Assembly: GCA_001557505.1 (NCBI GenBank)
Contig: LSAX01000007.1
Span: 1,736,001-1,800,000, forward strand
Direction of reading: 5' to 3'
Origin: Reticulascus tulasneorum
Taxonomy: Eukaryota; Ascomycota; Sordariomycetes; Glomerellales; Reticulascaceae
DNA: 64,000 bases
The translations under genes were made by a program, and so were the position numbers. Shown one piece after another: positions 10,329 to 20,748 of the stretch; position 1 is the stretch's first letter; every line of letters begins with the position of its first letter. The notes beneath the pieces are model-generated. The model was not told the DNA's origin. It did not search any database and was given only the letters and a program-made list of their open reading frames with translations.

Positions 10329-11924
10329 TCAATCCAAATCCATAGCTGAGACATCATAATCATCATCACTTATCGTTATATCGTCGATTTCGTCCCTCAT
10401 CTCATCATCATCTTGAGGCTCATCCCTTTCATCGTAATTACCAAAGGCACCAGGGACGCTGCACTGCTTTTCAAGGGGAATCCCTTCATCCACGGGTCCA
10501 TTCCAATTTGCCTGGCTCGCAATCTTTTCCCAGCTATAAGATGGCTGTTTTCCCATGCGAAACATCTCCTTCACGAAGAACTGAAGGAGGGGCCATTGTT
10601 TAGGCATCTCATCAAACATGAGGAAAATGGTGACGAGGATGAGACTGCACCAGCCCCATCGATTTGCTGCCCCTGTGATAACCAGCAGACTATTCCACAG
10701 GCTAAGAAGCTGCCACTTCCAATGCCAAAAAGACCCAAACAGCAAAGGGAGCTCTTCCACAATCATCCAACCCCACACGTTGCTGTGGACGAACGAGTTC
10801 CAGCGCTTGCACCTCGCCACATGGTCACTCTTCTCCTCTCGAATGGTGCACCTCTTGCGTTTCTCCAAGCGGCGGTCCCACGCCGGAAGCAATTTTTGAG
10901 TGTCATAATCCCAAGGCTGATGTTCACAGAACTTGATCCACCGGCGCACAACGTCATAGGCCATCTCCTCGCCGACCTGAAAGTATTCTCTGTGCCTTTT
11001 CTTGCAGGAACACTCATGCAGATGCCGAAAGTTGAATAGCTCGGCTTGGGCCAGCTTTTCGATAAAATCCGAATACAGAACTTTGGGAAGGTCAGAGTCT
11101 GGATCTTGGAGCAGAACCGTGATGTCTCCACAGAGACTGATTTGTTTGTGTCTTATTGACACATCCTCGTGTCTGGTCCTGCCAATCTTCATCACCGATA
11201 TGCACTCGCCAGTCTTACTATTCGTTAGGATGGCTGGGAGGATGTAGACGCTCTGGAGCATGCCGCTTGATTTGTATTTATAAGGTCCGCTACGGATCTT
11301 GGTCGCAATATCAGCGTCTATTTGATGCGGATGTTTAGCTCCAGACACTCCTGAATAGGAGGCAGGTTTTGCTTTCGTCGCTGCGCGCTCCATTCGCTCC
11401 GTTTGAGGGTTAGGCTCTGACGCTCCGTTTCGTCGAGTTATTTCTTCCAGGCATGGACGGCTTGCGTCCGCATTTTCATGCTCTGTAGTCGACATGTTGC
11501 CTTCCTCTGCGCTGTCAGGACCTCCGCCCAGAGCAGTATCTGGTGATCTCGTCACATCGTGGCTACTGGATGCTTCAATAGACTTGAAAGAAGTCGATCG
11601 CAAGCGAGGACGCTTTCCAGGCTCAGCTCTAGGTGAACCAGCATGTTTATCACCGGGACTGAGAGGGCTCCGGGAAGAGCTATTACCAAAGTCCCGTCCG
11701 GCCGATTTGTCTTCCGGGGTAGCGATCGGGGTAGGAGGCAGTTCGGGTGCGGCAACATTTATCGAGGGCTTGGAAACCTTGCGACGCCGCTGTGGTCCAG
11801 ATCTGGGAGGGGTTGACGGCTTTTTGCTGGCTTGGTTCGTCTCATGTGAGCCTGGGGCTTGTTGAATTACCATCGGAGCAGGCCTGGACCCAAGACAGAT
11901 TACTTCGTCGTCGTCGGAATTCAT
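10329..11924 (-). CDS. T5orf172-domain (MUG113-like, GIY-YIG-related) protein
   Basis: An intronless 531-aa protein. The ATG at 11924 (MNSDDDEVICLG) is taken as the start; the frame runs further 5' only through a GTG-led segment that includes a GTAAGT. Residues 1-200 are disordered and Ser/Pro/Arg-rich with basic clusters (GPQRRRKVSK, GKRPRLRS) that could be nuclear signals. Residues about 223-331 form a T5orf172 domain: VYILPAI..., then MKIGRT (about 245-250), an Arg-His helix, QAELFNFRH with the conserved Glu (about 295), and HECSCKKRHREYF. This domain belongs to the GIY-YIG nuclease superfamily and is named in fungi after S. pombe mug113; its activity is largely untested. Unusually, residues about 382-438 are Trp-rich and hydrophobic (one or two possible membrane helices), and the C-terminus is very acidic. 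Confidence 0.8.
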   Translation of the reverse strand: MNSDDDEVICLGSRPAPMVIQQAPGSHETNQASKKPSTPPRSGPQRRRKVSKPSINVAAPELPPTPIATPEDKSAGRDFGNSSSRSPLSPGDKHAGSPRAEPGKRPRLRSTSFKSIEASSSHDVTRSPDTALGGGPDSAEEGNMSTTEHENADASRPCLEEITRRNGASEPNPQTERMERAATKAKPASYSGVSGAKHPHQIDADIATKIRSGPYKYKSSGMLQSVYILPAILTNSKTGECISVMKIGRTRHEDVSIRHKQISLCGDITVLLQDPDSDLPKVLYSDFIEKLAQAELFNFRHLHECSCKKRHREYFQVGEEMAYDVVRRWIKFCEHQPWDYDTQKLLPAWDRRLEKRKRCTIREEKSDHVARCKRWNSFVHSNVWGWMIVEELPLLFGSFWHWKWQLLSLWNSLLVITGAANRWGWCSLILVTIFLMFDEMPKQWPLLQFFVKEMFRMGKQPSYSWEKIASQANWNGPVDEGIPLEKQCSVPGAFGNYDERDEPQDDDEMRDEIDDITISDDDYDVSAMDLD

Positions 11925-14900
11925 CTCGAATTGCTCGTCGAAAGTGAGGAAATACTTACAGTTGAATGAAGAGAGCAACACGATTTTCCGAAAAGTGAGG
12001 CAACCAAGAGCTTTATCCAGGTCCGTTATCTGCCCGCCTTCTCACTGCCACCAGGCGAAGCTTCCGGGATGTTGGGTCACCCCTGCTCAGCGGCTAAGTA
12101 CGTGATCGCGGCGGAGCCACGAACACCCCCCTCCCCGCACCCGGGAATCTTGACAAGACATTTGACATTGCGGGAGACCATCGGCAGTGATTCCGTAACA
12201 ATCAATCGAGCATACAACCCAAAACTAATCGGCTATCTTGTGTGAGTAAATGACAGAACCCCCAGCGATTATGATAGGCATGATCAGTAGGAAAGCGGCT
12301 GACCCTGCATCTCTGTGGATCAGTTCCAACGTCAAACTCGACATCCGACAGTGGTGGTCGCGACCCATCATCGGCGGTTGAGGATTGCCTGCAGCATATC
12401 CCTGTTCGAGGGTTCTGTTTCAAAAAGGCGTTCAAGGCGTCCACGCAAGGCTGTCGACTTGGTGACTCCCTGGTTTCAGCGCTTTGATATTTCCAAGGTG
12501 CCAGCCGTAGCCGATTAAGAAGAGGCTACGATATGCCACCTCTCGCCATCCAAACGACCGGAAGAAGTGTAGAAACTGTTGCTAAGAAGAAACGGCAGCG
12601 AAATCGACGCTCCTCACACAGACTGAATTGCTTGCCTAGGAACTTGCAGAGAACATGAACTCATTGCTCAAAGCCGCTTGCACTCCAAGATCCTGCACAA
12701 GCACCACAAGTCTCTACACTTGTAGTTGTGATCTCCGTCACGGTTCGATTTATGGACCCAGAAGACGGACTAAACACAAGATAAGGACCATTTACCTTTC
12801 ATCCACAGGTGGCGCGCGTCGAGTAGCGAAGCTCCAGTTTTGCCCCCATGCATACCTTTTCGTTGAAGAATGACATCTGCGACGAACCACGACCGTGGTA
12901 TGCCATTCTTTCTAGATCTCCCACCAGCTACCTGAGTCGCCCTGGAGTATGACGGAGACCTGGCAAGAGTCTTGCGCAGCTAGCTTGCGCATAGAACTGT
13001 ATATTGGCGACATGAGTCATTATCTCGGAGAATCTGTACCTTCATGGCTCCTAGTCGGCATACACAGGTAGGTGAAGTGGAATGGCAAGGAACTAGTCGA
13101 CGTGTCTAGTCGACGTGTCTAGTCGCTCGGGAACGGCATGCATTATCCTGTCAACCTTGGCCACGAGCACCGACGCCTACAAGGCTCCCAGCAGACGGAT
13201 CATGCCAGAAGGGGGTTTGCAGGAGAACAACTGTCTCTTGCTCCGGATTTGATCAATTAGTCAGAAAGCACCTCCGAGCAACGGCGTGAGCGACACTAGG
13301 TTGCTTTTCCAAGTGTTCTAATCGACAGAGTCGTGTGGATCAGAGCGGGAAGGCCCACGGGACAAGTAGTGCGGCTCTAAGTACACAATACGTCATGAAG
13401 CACGAGAGCTGAGGAGTTAGTCCATAATTCGGCCGAGTGTGGATCAGTAGCCATGAGCGGTGAATGAGGACCGAACTCCGTCTCAAGCAGCAATAGTGCA
13501 GGACGGTATGGAGAAAATCTTCGTCGTGGCCTTGCTGCACTTTTACATCATCAGTCCGTGGAGCCGGATGTCACGAACAGTATCGAATGTCAAAAGGCGG
13601 GGAGAGCATTCCTACGTGAGCCATTTTCAGAACCCGACTTCTTCCTAGATTAAGGATCACGAGATGGTCATCAGCGAAGAGGACTGCATCCTCACCTTGG
13701 AAGTGCACAAACACGAAATCAGGGATGTCGCACAATCGGCGAGGGAGTCGGAGGCCGAAACACCGTTGCCGAGAGATGTCCGTCCTGCGGTAATGACCTC
13801 CATGGCATGGCGACTGACTGTACCGTAGTACTAGGAAGAAATTAAGAATTGGTAATCTGGCGGCAGGGCTCATCCGTATCGCCAATCAAATAAATGGAAC
13901 GACCTATGGCCCTTCTCAACCCTAACCTTGTTGAAGGATTGGAGATCACAAACATGAGCGATGCTAGCGTCATCACATGCGGAGTAGAGGCGGGTTGAGG
14001 TGATAAGACGCCTCTCGACGTACAGTTCCATATCTGGCCATGCGACGATGACACCGAGACAGTAAAAGATTAGTTGTAGCCCCCGAAAGGTAGTACTATG
14101 ACTTGATAATGCATGGCTGCGAGAAATCAACTTAATCAACTGGATGGGTGAATAACAAAAGTGAAGAGGGCAGCCCGAACCAAAAGCGCGCCCTTGACCC
14201 TGACACGGCACTTCGACTTGGCGTTTTCTTGGCGTCTTCATTCCCATTACCCTAACTAATCCACTAAAAGCCCAATAATTACCGTGTGTAGCTCCCTGTA
14301 ATGTTCTGGAAGACTGAGTAGAAGACTGCTAGGTGGAGCCACGGAGCTCGCCTTTAGGTTTTAGCCCGGCCTTTGAATTTCGGATTTCTTCGATATACTC
14401 GATACTCCCGATCATAAAACACCTTTTCAGTATCCGCATTCAGCAAGTGGGTATGGGCGGGACGAGAGCTTCACACCGCAGCTACCCACCCGAAATGTGT
14501 GACTGAGATAAACGAGACCGCCTCTCATCTGCTTGAACCCCGGAGTTTGAAAAACCCAAGCCCTCCCAACACTTGCAGGGTGGACTCAGTCATCGGCCTG
14601 GTGCAAATCTACTGATGGTCAGTCATTGCTGCTCGTTTTTCTGCGTTCCAGGTGAGGGTTCTGCATAAGCGAATCCGGCGAAGCAAAGTGAAGCCCACCA
14701 TATGCCATTTTGGTCAATCCGCTGCTTGGGCCATATCTCCATGAACACAGATCCCGACGACAGGGCTTCAGCAATATCGGGATGAGTCATGTCAAGAAAC
14801 ATTCCATAGTGATTCGGAGAAGTCAGTACTGATTAGACCCCAAGAAGATGCGGTGCCGCGTCCGATGTTGCTGAGAAACCGTGTCTTGATTGGCCTGTCT

Positions 14901-17747
14901 CGTTATATCCGGAGTACATAAGGATAATGCCCTGATCCACTTTTGACCGATATAACGAACTTTTGGGTCGCCGATCAGGGTTATACGCGATACGGGGCGG
15001 CGAGTAGGGATCTTTAAGCTTGAACGGATGAAATCTGCAGCTCTGCAGACGACCGCCCCGCACCAGCGGCGAGCGATGTCAGAAATGGTGGCTTTCTCGC
15101 ATGCAGCGGAGCACACCTCGCTCGCTGTGGGCTACCGAACCTGAAAGAAAATACTGCTTTGGGTTGCTGGTACGCTACGCTAGACCTGGGGCCGTCTCCA
15201 GGCCCCATTTGTTGAAATGTACGATGGAGGGCAGGCCAATCAATAAGCTGCTGCATTTCAATTCATGTCCCCTGTGGCTACAGGGAGATGATAGCGAGTG
15301 CTGCCCCTACTGGTATGTCCGAATCTCGAGCATTGCGAAAGGCACTGTAAAGTCGTGATGGGATATGCGCCGAAACGTGTTGTCATTCAGTCGATCAACG
15401 TCGGCGGAGGAACTGCTATGCTACCGTTGACACTGCAAACTGGTACTCGTAGATGGATTGCGCGAGATGGCGACCGATTGAAGCAGAAGTTCGCCAATTA
15501 TTCTGGTCAAGAGGTCTTTCGATATGCGCGACGACAATCGAATAGCAACTTGTTGATAACCGGCGAGCTCGCCGCAAAACAAGGGCCAATTATGCATGCC
15601 CTGTCAAGCCACGACTGCTGGTGAGCGATCCGCGACCAGCTGCTATGCTATCCGCTCGACAGATGGTGACTACATCGCGTTATGTTAGCTAAGGGCCTCG
15701 CATTACGCTTACAGGGCCAGTGGGGACCGTCACGGCGTTGGCAGTTCAAAGTCAAAGAGTACGCATCCCATGGTACGGGAAACGGAGTACGATGATTAAT
15801 CAACCTCGGCTGGTTTTGTATTCAGAAGAGAGCATTTCGAACTCATTCGTCTGGTTCCGGGATTAAGCAGGTTGAGGTAATGGCCAGCTGGTACTGTACC
15901 AGTGTCTCTGGTTATCATCTTTTCCTTATCATCCAACACGTATCAGATTCTAGACCACCTGCAGCAGAGCATTCCGTACGTGCACAGAATATCGAGCAGC
16001 CTTGCGCCACCAGGTGCCCCGGGGTTGCATGGAATTAGACCGCGTCACGAGAGGAGCGGGCTGCTGGCACCGCGGCGTTCCGCTCGTGAACGGGGACAAG
16101 AGGCTGTTGTGCAACAAAAAAAATAAGGGCTGTTAGCTAAGATGCGCTACGCTTTGCTGGGGACGGATAATTCTCTTCAGGTCGGCGGTCGGTCTGCACG
16201 CTGGACTTTATTCCCAAACAAGCCATGCTAGTCGTCTGAAAAGTCGGGGGGTTGGAATGCGAACCTGGCAAGTCGGAGCATTCGACAGCCAGTTCCTCCA
16301 TGCAGAGCTTACTCAGTGCGGCGCCTCGGGGACTTGACAGCCTCCACTCCCGATGTATTTTCAGGTACCTATCAGTAACTCCTCCACGTCTCAACTTGTT
16401 TACGAGCATTTTAGATGGCGGAGCCCTTGGTCTGTCTGGGGTCATGGAGCGGGCAGAGTACGTACCAGGGCCGACAAATTAACATCCTTCACACCAGATA
16501 TGTCATCTTGCGGTCACTACATGCTGGCGTTGACAGCATTACAACGCGCCATTGCAGCTTTCCGTGCCCTGACCCTGTGGGTAGCATTGTAAGCTGGATA
16601 TAAGATGGCTGCGAGCATCCGAGTTTATATCGGGCTTCTTCCCATCCACAGAGAAGAAGCTGTTCAAGCTCGAGCTGGGAAAACCCTGGATCCTCAACTG
16701 CGTTGCATGACAAGCTCACAATCGCCCGACCCCAACAAGCAACAACTGCCCAAGAGTATTCTTGTTTTTTTGGTGAATAACGGTCTTGGAGCTTCACATC
16801 CGCCGGCTGTATATCCTGGAGCCCACCAGCTTAAATTATTCTCTCATCTTCTTGCTGTCTCCACCAAGATCAAAAAGGCTGCTGCTATATTACCCTTTTG
16901 GGCCAGCTCCAGCAAGCATCTCGAAAAAAAAGCCGGTCAACCATCCTCGCCAGCGTCGGGCAATCCCACCATAACGAGAACATAACGGGTTCCCAGATAG
17001 GTCACAGGTCCAAACACACGCAGAAGCGGTCTGCGGTCAGCAATCCGTCAGATCATCAGCTGCAAGCCTGGTAGCACGAATCCTTTACAGAGGGTACCTC
17101 CAAAGTCCTCAATCCACCCACAACTCCGCAGCGGAGTTCTGGGTTGCGGGTGTAATAGGGGGCCGCACATCCATCTAAGTACGCGCATCACTCGACCATT
17201 ATTACGCCCTATTGCAATAGCAGCTCGGTAATAACTGCGACTCAAGTTCGTCCGCCCAAGTCGGACCATAACTCCGAGGCCGTCCGTTAATGCCAGCCCA
17301 CCATTTCTGGTTCTTGGTTCCATCTTTATTGAGTCACAAAAGCTCCCGAAGCCCGCGCACGTCTTTGCCAACCGGTTGCATCACATAATCTCCCGCGCGC
17401 GACGCACGTTTTCTCACAAGTGCTCCTTTGTTACTCGACATTATTAATCATACCCAAGTCCGTTGGAAATCAGTTTCGTCTGTGCTTACTGGCACCAATC
17501 GTTGCACACTTAGCTCCGTGGACTTCTTGGGCTGTGCATCTTATCCCGTCTTGGTATCCGTACCGTTTTGCTTCGGTGGCTTTTACATTAATATTTACCA
17601 CTTACACGAACCTTGTGCTTCTCTTTCCCTCCCCACCACCTCTACACCTTGGTGGCTCTTGATTTTTCTATATACCCCCCATCTTGCTGCACTTACCTAC
17701 CCCTATTACAAACCTCTTCGACTTTTGATTTATTCAATCTTCGCACA
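11925..17747. other. 5.8-kb gene desert between divergent genes
   Basis: This lies between the starts of the (-) T5orf172 gene and the (+) Zn2Cys6 gene. No gene with fungal splice structure or a recognisable domain was found. One (-) strand ORF near 13571-13885 has a protein-like composition but no identifiable family. A 13-bp tandem repeat sits at 13093-13125. The last few hundred bases before 17748 are pyrimidine-rich and probably contain the regulator's promoter and leader. Confidence 0.55.
13093..13125. repeat. 13-bp tandem repeat, 2.5 copies
   Basis: The unit ctagtcgacgtgt occurs twice back to back and is followed by half a copy. Each unit contains the palindrome GTCGAC. It lies in the gene desert. 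Confidence 0.8.
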
Positions 17748-18928
17748 ATGGGTGGCGGCATACCAACACCTCCTTTGGAGGATCATCACCACCATAAGTC
17801 GGGTAGTACCAAGAAGAGCTCATCAAGTGCCAAGTCCGTCAAGCCCCAGCATCGCACATCTAAGAGAGCGAGCCCGCACAACGCGACCGCACACCATGAG
17901 CACGCCTCTCATGGCATGTCTGATGGCAGACACAAGAGGGTATGGAAGGCATGTGAAAGGTGTCGAATGAAGAAGACAAAGGTAGGTCGGCACCCTGGCC
18001 TGGCATCAAAGTCTACGCTGACCACCCCAACAGTGTGATGGAGAGTTCCCATGCAAAAGATGTAAGGATGATGGCCTTGTATGCACCGCTGGTGTAAGAA
18101 AGAAGACAGAATACAAGCAGCTGCCAAGAGGGTAAGAGCACCGCCATTGCTACCATGCGCATAGCTGACTTACACCCCAACAGATATGCTGAGGTGCTTG
18201 AAAATACCCAATTCGCCCTGATTGCCACAGTTCACAAGCTGTATGCCATGGTTCGAAATAATCAACAGTGGGATCTCGGGGAGCCAGAGCTCAATGACCG
18301 AGGACAGCCAGTCATTCACAACATCGCTTCGAAGCTGGGATGCATACGACCAAACAGCGACATCGATCTCCCGGTACACTCGATCTTTCCCGAAGACGAG
18401 GCGGGACTGATAGAGCTTGCGCGGCAGTTGGAGGAGCAACAGAGAGATCTGGATTTGGAAACAGTCATCAAAGGAGAGGTGGACTCGGCCTCAAGCTGCA
18501 ACCGAACAGATCGAGCAAGTTCGTCCGAGCTGGATCATTCAGATTACGAAGCCGATTACCGAAAGGCGGTCTTCAGCAACAACATAATATCAATGTCGCC
18601 GCAAAGTTTTACGGGATACAACGACTTGGATGTGGATTCCGTCACCTCTCCCGGTGTGGCCGCTGCAGCAATGTTTCCCAACCAGGCGCCGGCTATGGTG
18701 TCATATTCGCAGTGGAATATGCGAAGGCCGACTTCCATCGAGATGACGCAATACATGCAGCAGTCTGGAGGCATGAACAACATGGAGATGCTGAATCAGG
18801 GCATCATGGAGTCGGAGTTCGGCACAATAAAGCCCCACGTGCTATCCTGTCCCAACCCCCAGGTGATGATGGGTATGGGCGACCCAATGATCTACTCGGG
18901 CTATGATGGTGAGCCGATGCGATTGTAG
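17748..18928 (+). CDS. Zn2Cys6 binuclear-cluster transcription factor
   Basis: Three exons, 17748-17981, 18034-18131 and 18184-18928, with two 52-bp introns (donors GTAGGT and GTAAGA, acceptors CCCAACAG), encode 358 aa. The cluster has the exact C-x2-C-x6-C-x5-C-x2-C-x6-C spacing: Cys69, 72, 79, 85, 88, 95. It is preceded by a His/Ser/Lys-rich N-terminus and followed by the linker RKKTEYKQLPRGYAEVLEN. Intron 1 falls between Lys78 and Cys79, splitting the zinc cluster. The C-terminal half is acidic, then Met/Gln/Asn-rich, and has no fungal-specific factor domain (PF04082), so the protein is short for the family. It should bind CGG-type sites in the nucleus. The strong cluster and linker suggest a conserved regulator, but I cannot assign a named orthologue. 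Confidence 0.9.
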
Positions 18929-20602
18929 AAATACGTCGCACGCGGTCATACAGCAAGGGCAATGGAGTAGATTGGGGCATAAAGGGACACAGATTGGGGG
19001 GGGCCCCTGTATCACGATTCACGGCATGGCGTCTGGGACACGATTCTAAGGAACACAGGAATGGGTGGGGCGGATTCGTTTTTTTCCCTTTCTTTTCTTC
19101 TCTATCTCACGAGGTGGAGAAATGTACCAGAAGGAGACGAGAGTAATGGCAGATGATGCGCATGTACGATCATGGGCTGTCAGTCGACTGCATGGCTCGG
19201 CGCTTGGTAGAGGCTTGCAAAACCTCCCTTCCGCTTCCACGAGCATTGGGAGCTCGTTTGGTTACTGATTGATGAGGAGCAAAGTAATGACAAAAACTAC
19301 ACTCTGAGTGATTCATCGATAGGCGAAACCATCAGTTCAGTTCCTGAATCCGCTTTCGGACGTGATTGCCTTTGTTCCATGCCCCTCCAAGCCACGTCCA
19401 CGCGTCATGACTTTCACAATTCGCAGTTTTCGGAGACGACCTCGGGCCCGTTTCGCAACTACGGGGGTCCAACCACCGCCAACACTGACTCAAATGTTCA
19501 TTTGCATAGTATCGAACCGTTTACTTGCAAAGGATTGCAAAGGAGGATAGGGGTGGATATTCAAAGCCCAGTCCGTCCTAACTGCGCGCGGAGCCCGTCC
19601 AAGATGCCCCAACTCATTGATCAACCATGTGGAATTTACCCATACAGAAAGTTTTCGAATGGCCATTCTAGAAACGGCAATGGGAGCGCATGCACACCAG
19701 CACCCCACTATAGGCAGACTAACAAGCCCTACATGCGGGATACTACACGGTACCGTGTCCCGATTTTGGTGGAATGATTCGGCCTTTTGAAAAGCCCGTT
19801 GCCCGCGGGGGCGCGCGGGACCAGGTTTGGACAGGGTGGGCACATAAGTCCGAGGCACTTTAATTTGGGAACCACGCAATTTCAGTGCTTGAACGAAAAT
19901 GTGAAGAAGGGGGCGGGCTTGGGACAGGAGGCCGGCACGGTCCTTGCTCTAAGTACAGCTCATATATGACGAAAATATGGGTACTGGACAAATATGAAGA
20001 ATCGTATCGCATCCTGCCTACCCTTCCAGAAAGCTTAGCTGACTGGATTTGGCAGAAGGGGTCTTGTGAAAGACCGGGGAGGGGTTCGGATTTCAAATCA
20101 CTTAAGTCCGCCGCAGCGGATTCTCGGCCGCGAACTCGGGGTACTCGACGATCTCGCATTCGGTTTCTCTCCCAGAGCGAGATATCCAACAAAGACTTGG
20201 AACGGGTTTATTACCCCGCGGTAGAGAATCAATGTGAAGGAGGCAGTGAAGATAAACAAGGAGACGAGACACAGGATCTATCCGAACTTACAAGGAACTT
20301 TGAGCGCCGCAGGCCAGTGGTGTACGCCACGTCGCTGGGCAGGTTGGCCGGACTAAGGTGGGTTGGGCTTGGTACGGCGCAAGACAGCCATGTGACCGAA
20401 GATCATCACCAAGCTGTTGAAAGTGTCCGATATTTTGTGCAGAGCAATGGGCGCGGGTTTGTGATGTGCCGAACAATTTGCATTACACGCGCGGCCGTGG
20501 TGATGCTCCGCTGCTCCTACTGCTGCTACCACAGGACAAACTACCACGCACCCTGATGAGAGATATATGTCCGTAGATGCACGATTCCTACGTACTGCAT
20601 CG

Positions 20603-20748
20603 TTGGCACCTCCGTGAATCCTATTCTACAGGGCTGAGGAGGGCAAATATAAGAGGGGCGACATAAGTTTCCAGGGACTCATATGCCCACGGACACGGTA
20701 ACAGAATAGGATGCGTTTAACTCCGTTTAGTATCCTGGATGGTGCCAA
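20603..20748. repeat. Imperfect inverted repeat (8 + 10 bp arms)
   Basis: TTGGCACC at 20603-20610 pairs with GGTGCCAA at 20741-20748. ATCCTATTCT at 20618-20627 pairs with AGAATAGGAT at 20703-20712. The nested arms could fold as a hairpin or be the ends of a small decayed element. I see no flanking target duplication. Confidence 0.35.

Noticed and set aside
11925..11981. Upstream extension of the T5orf172 protein
   Set aside because: It would start at GTG and spans a GTAAGT donor-like site; ATG at 11924 is the first proper start.
19885..20556. 223-codon + strand frame
   Set aside because: No domain, unusual composition, no splice context or Kozak support.
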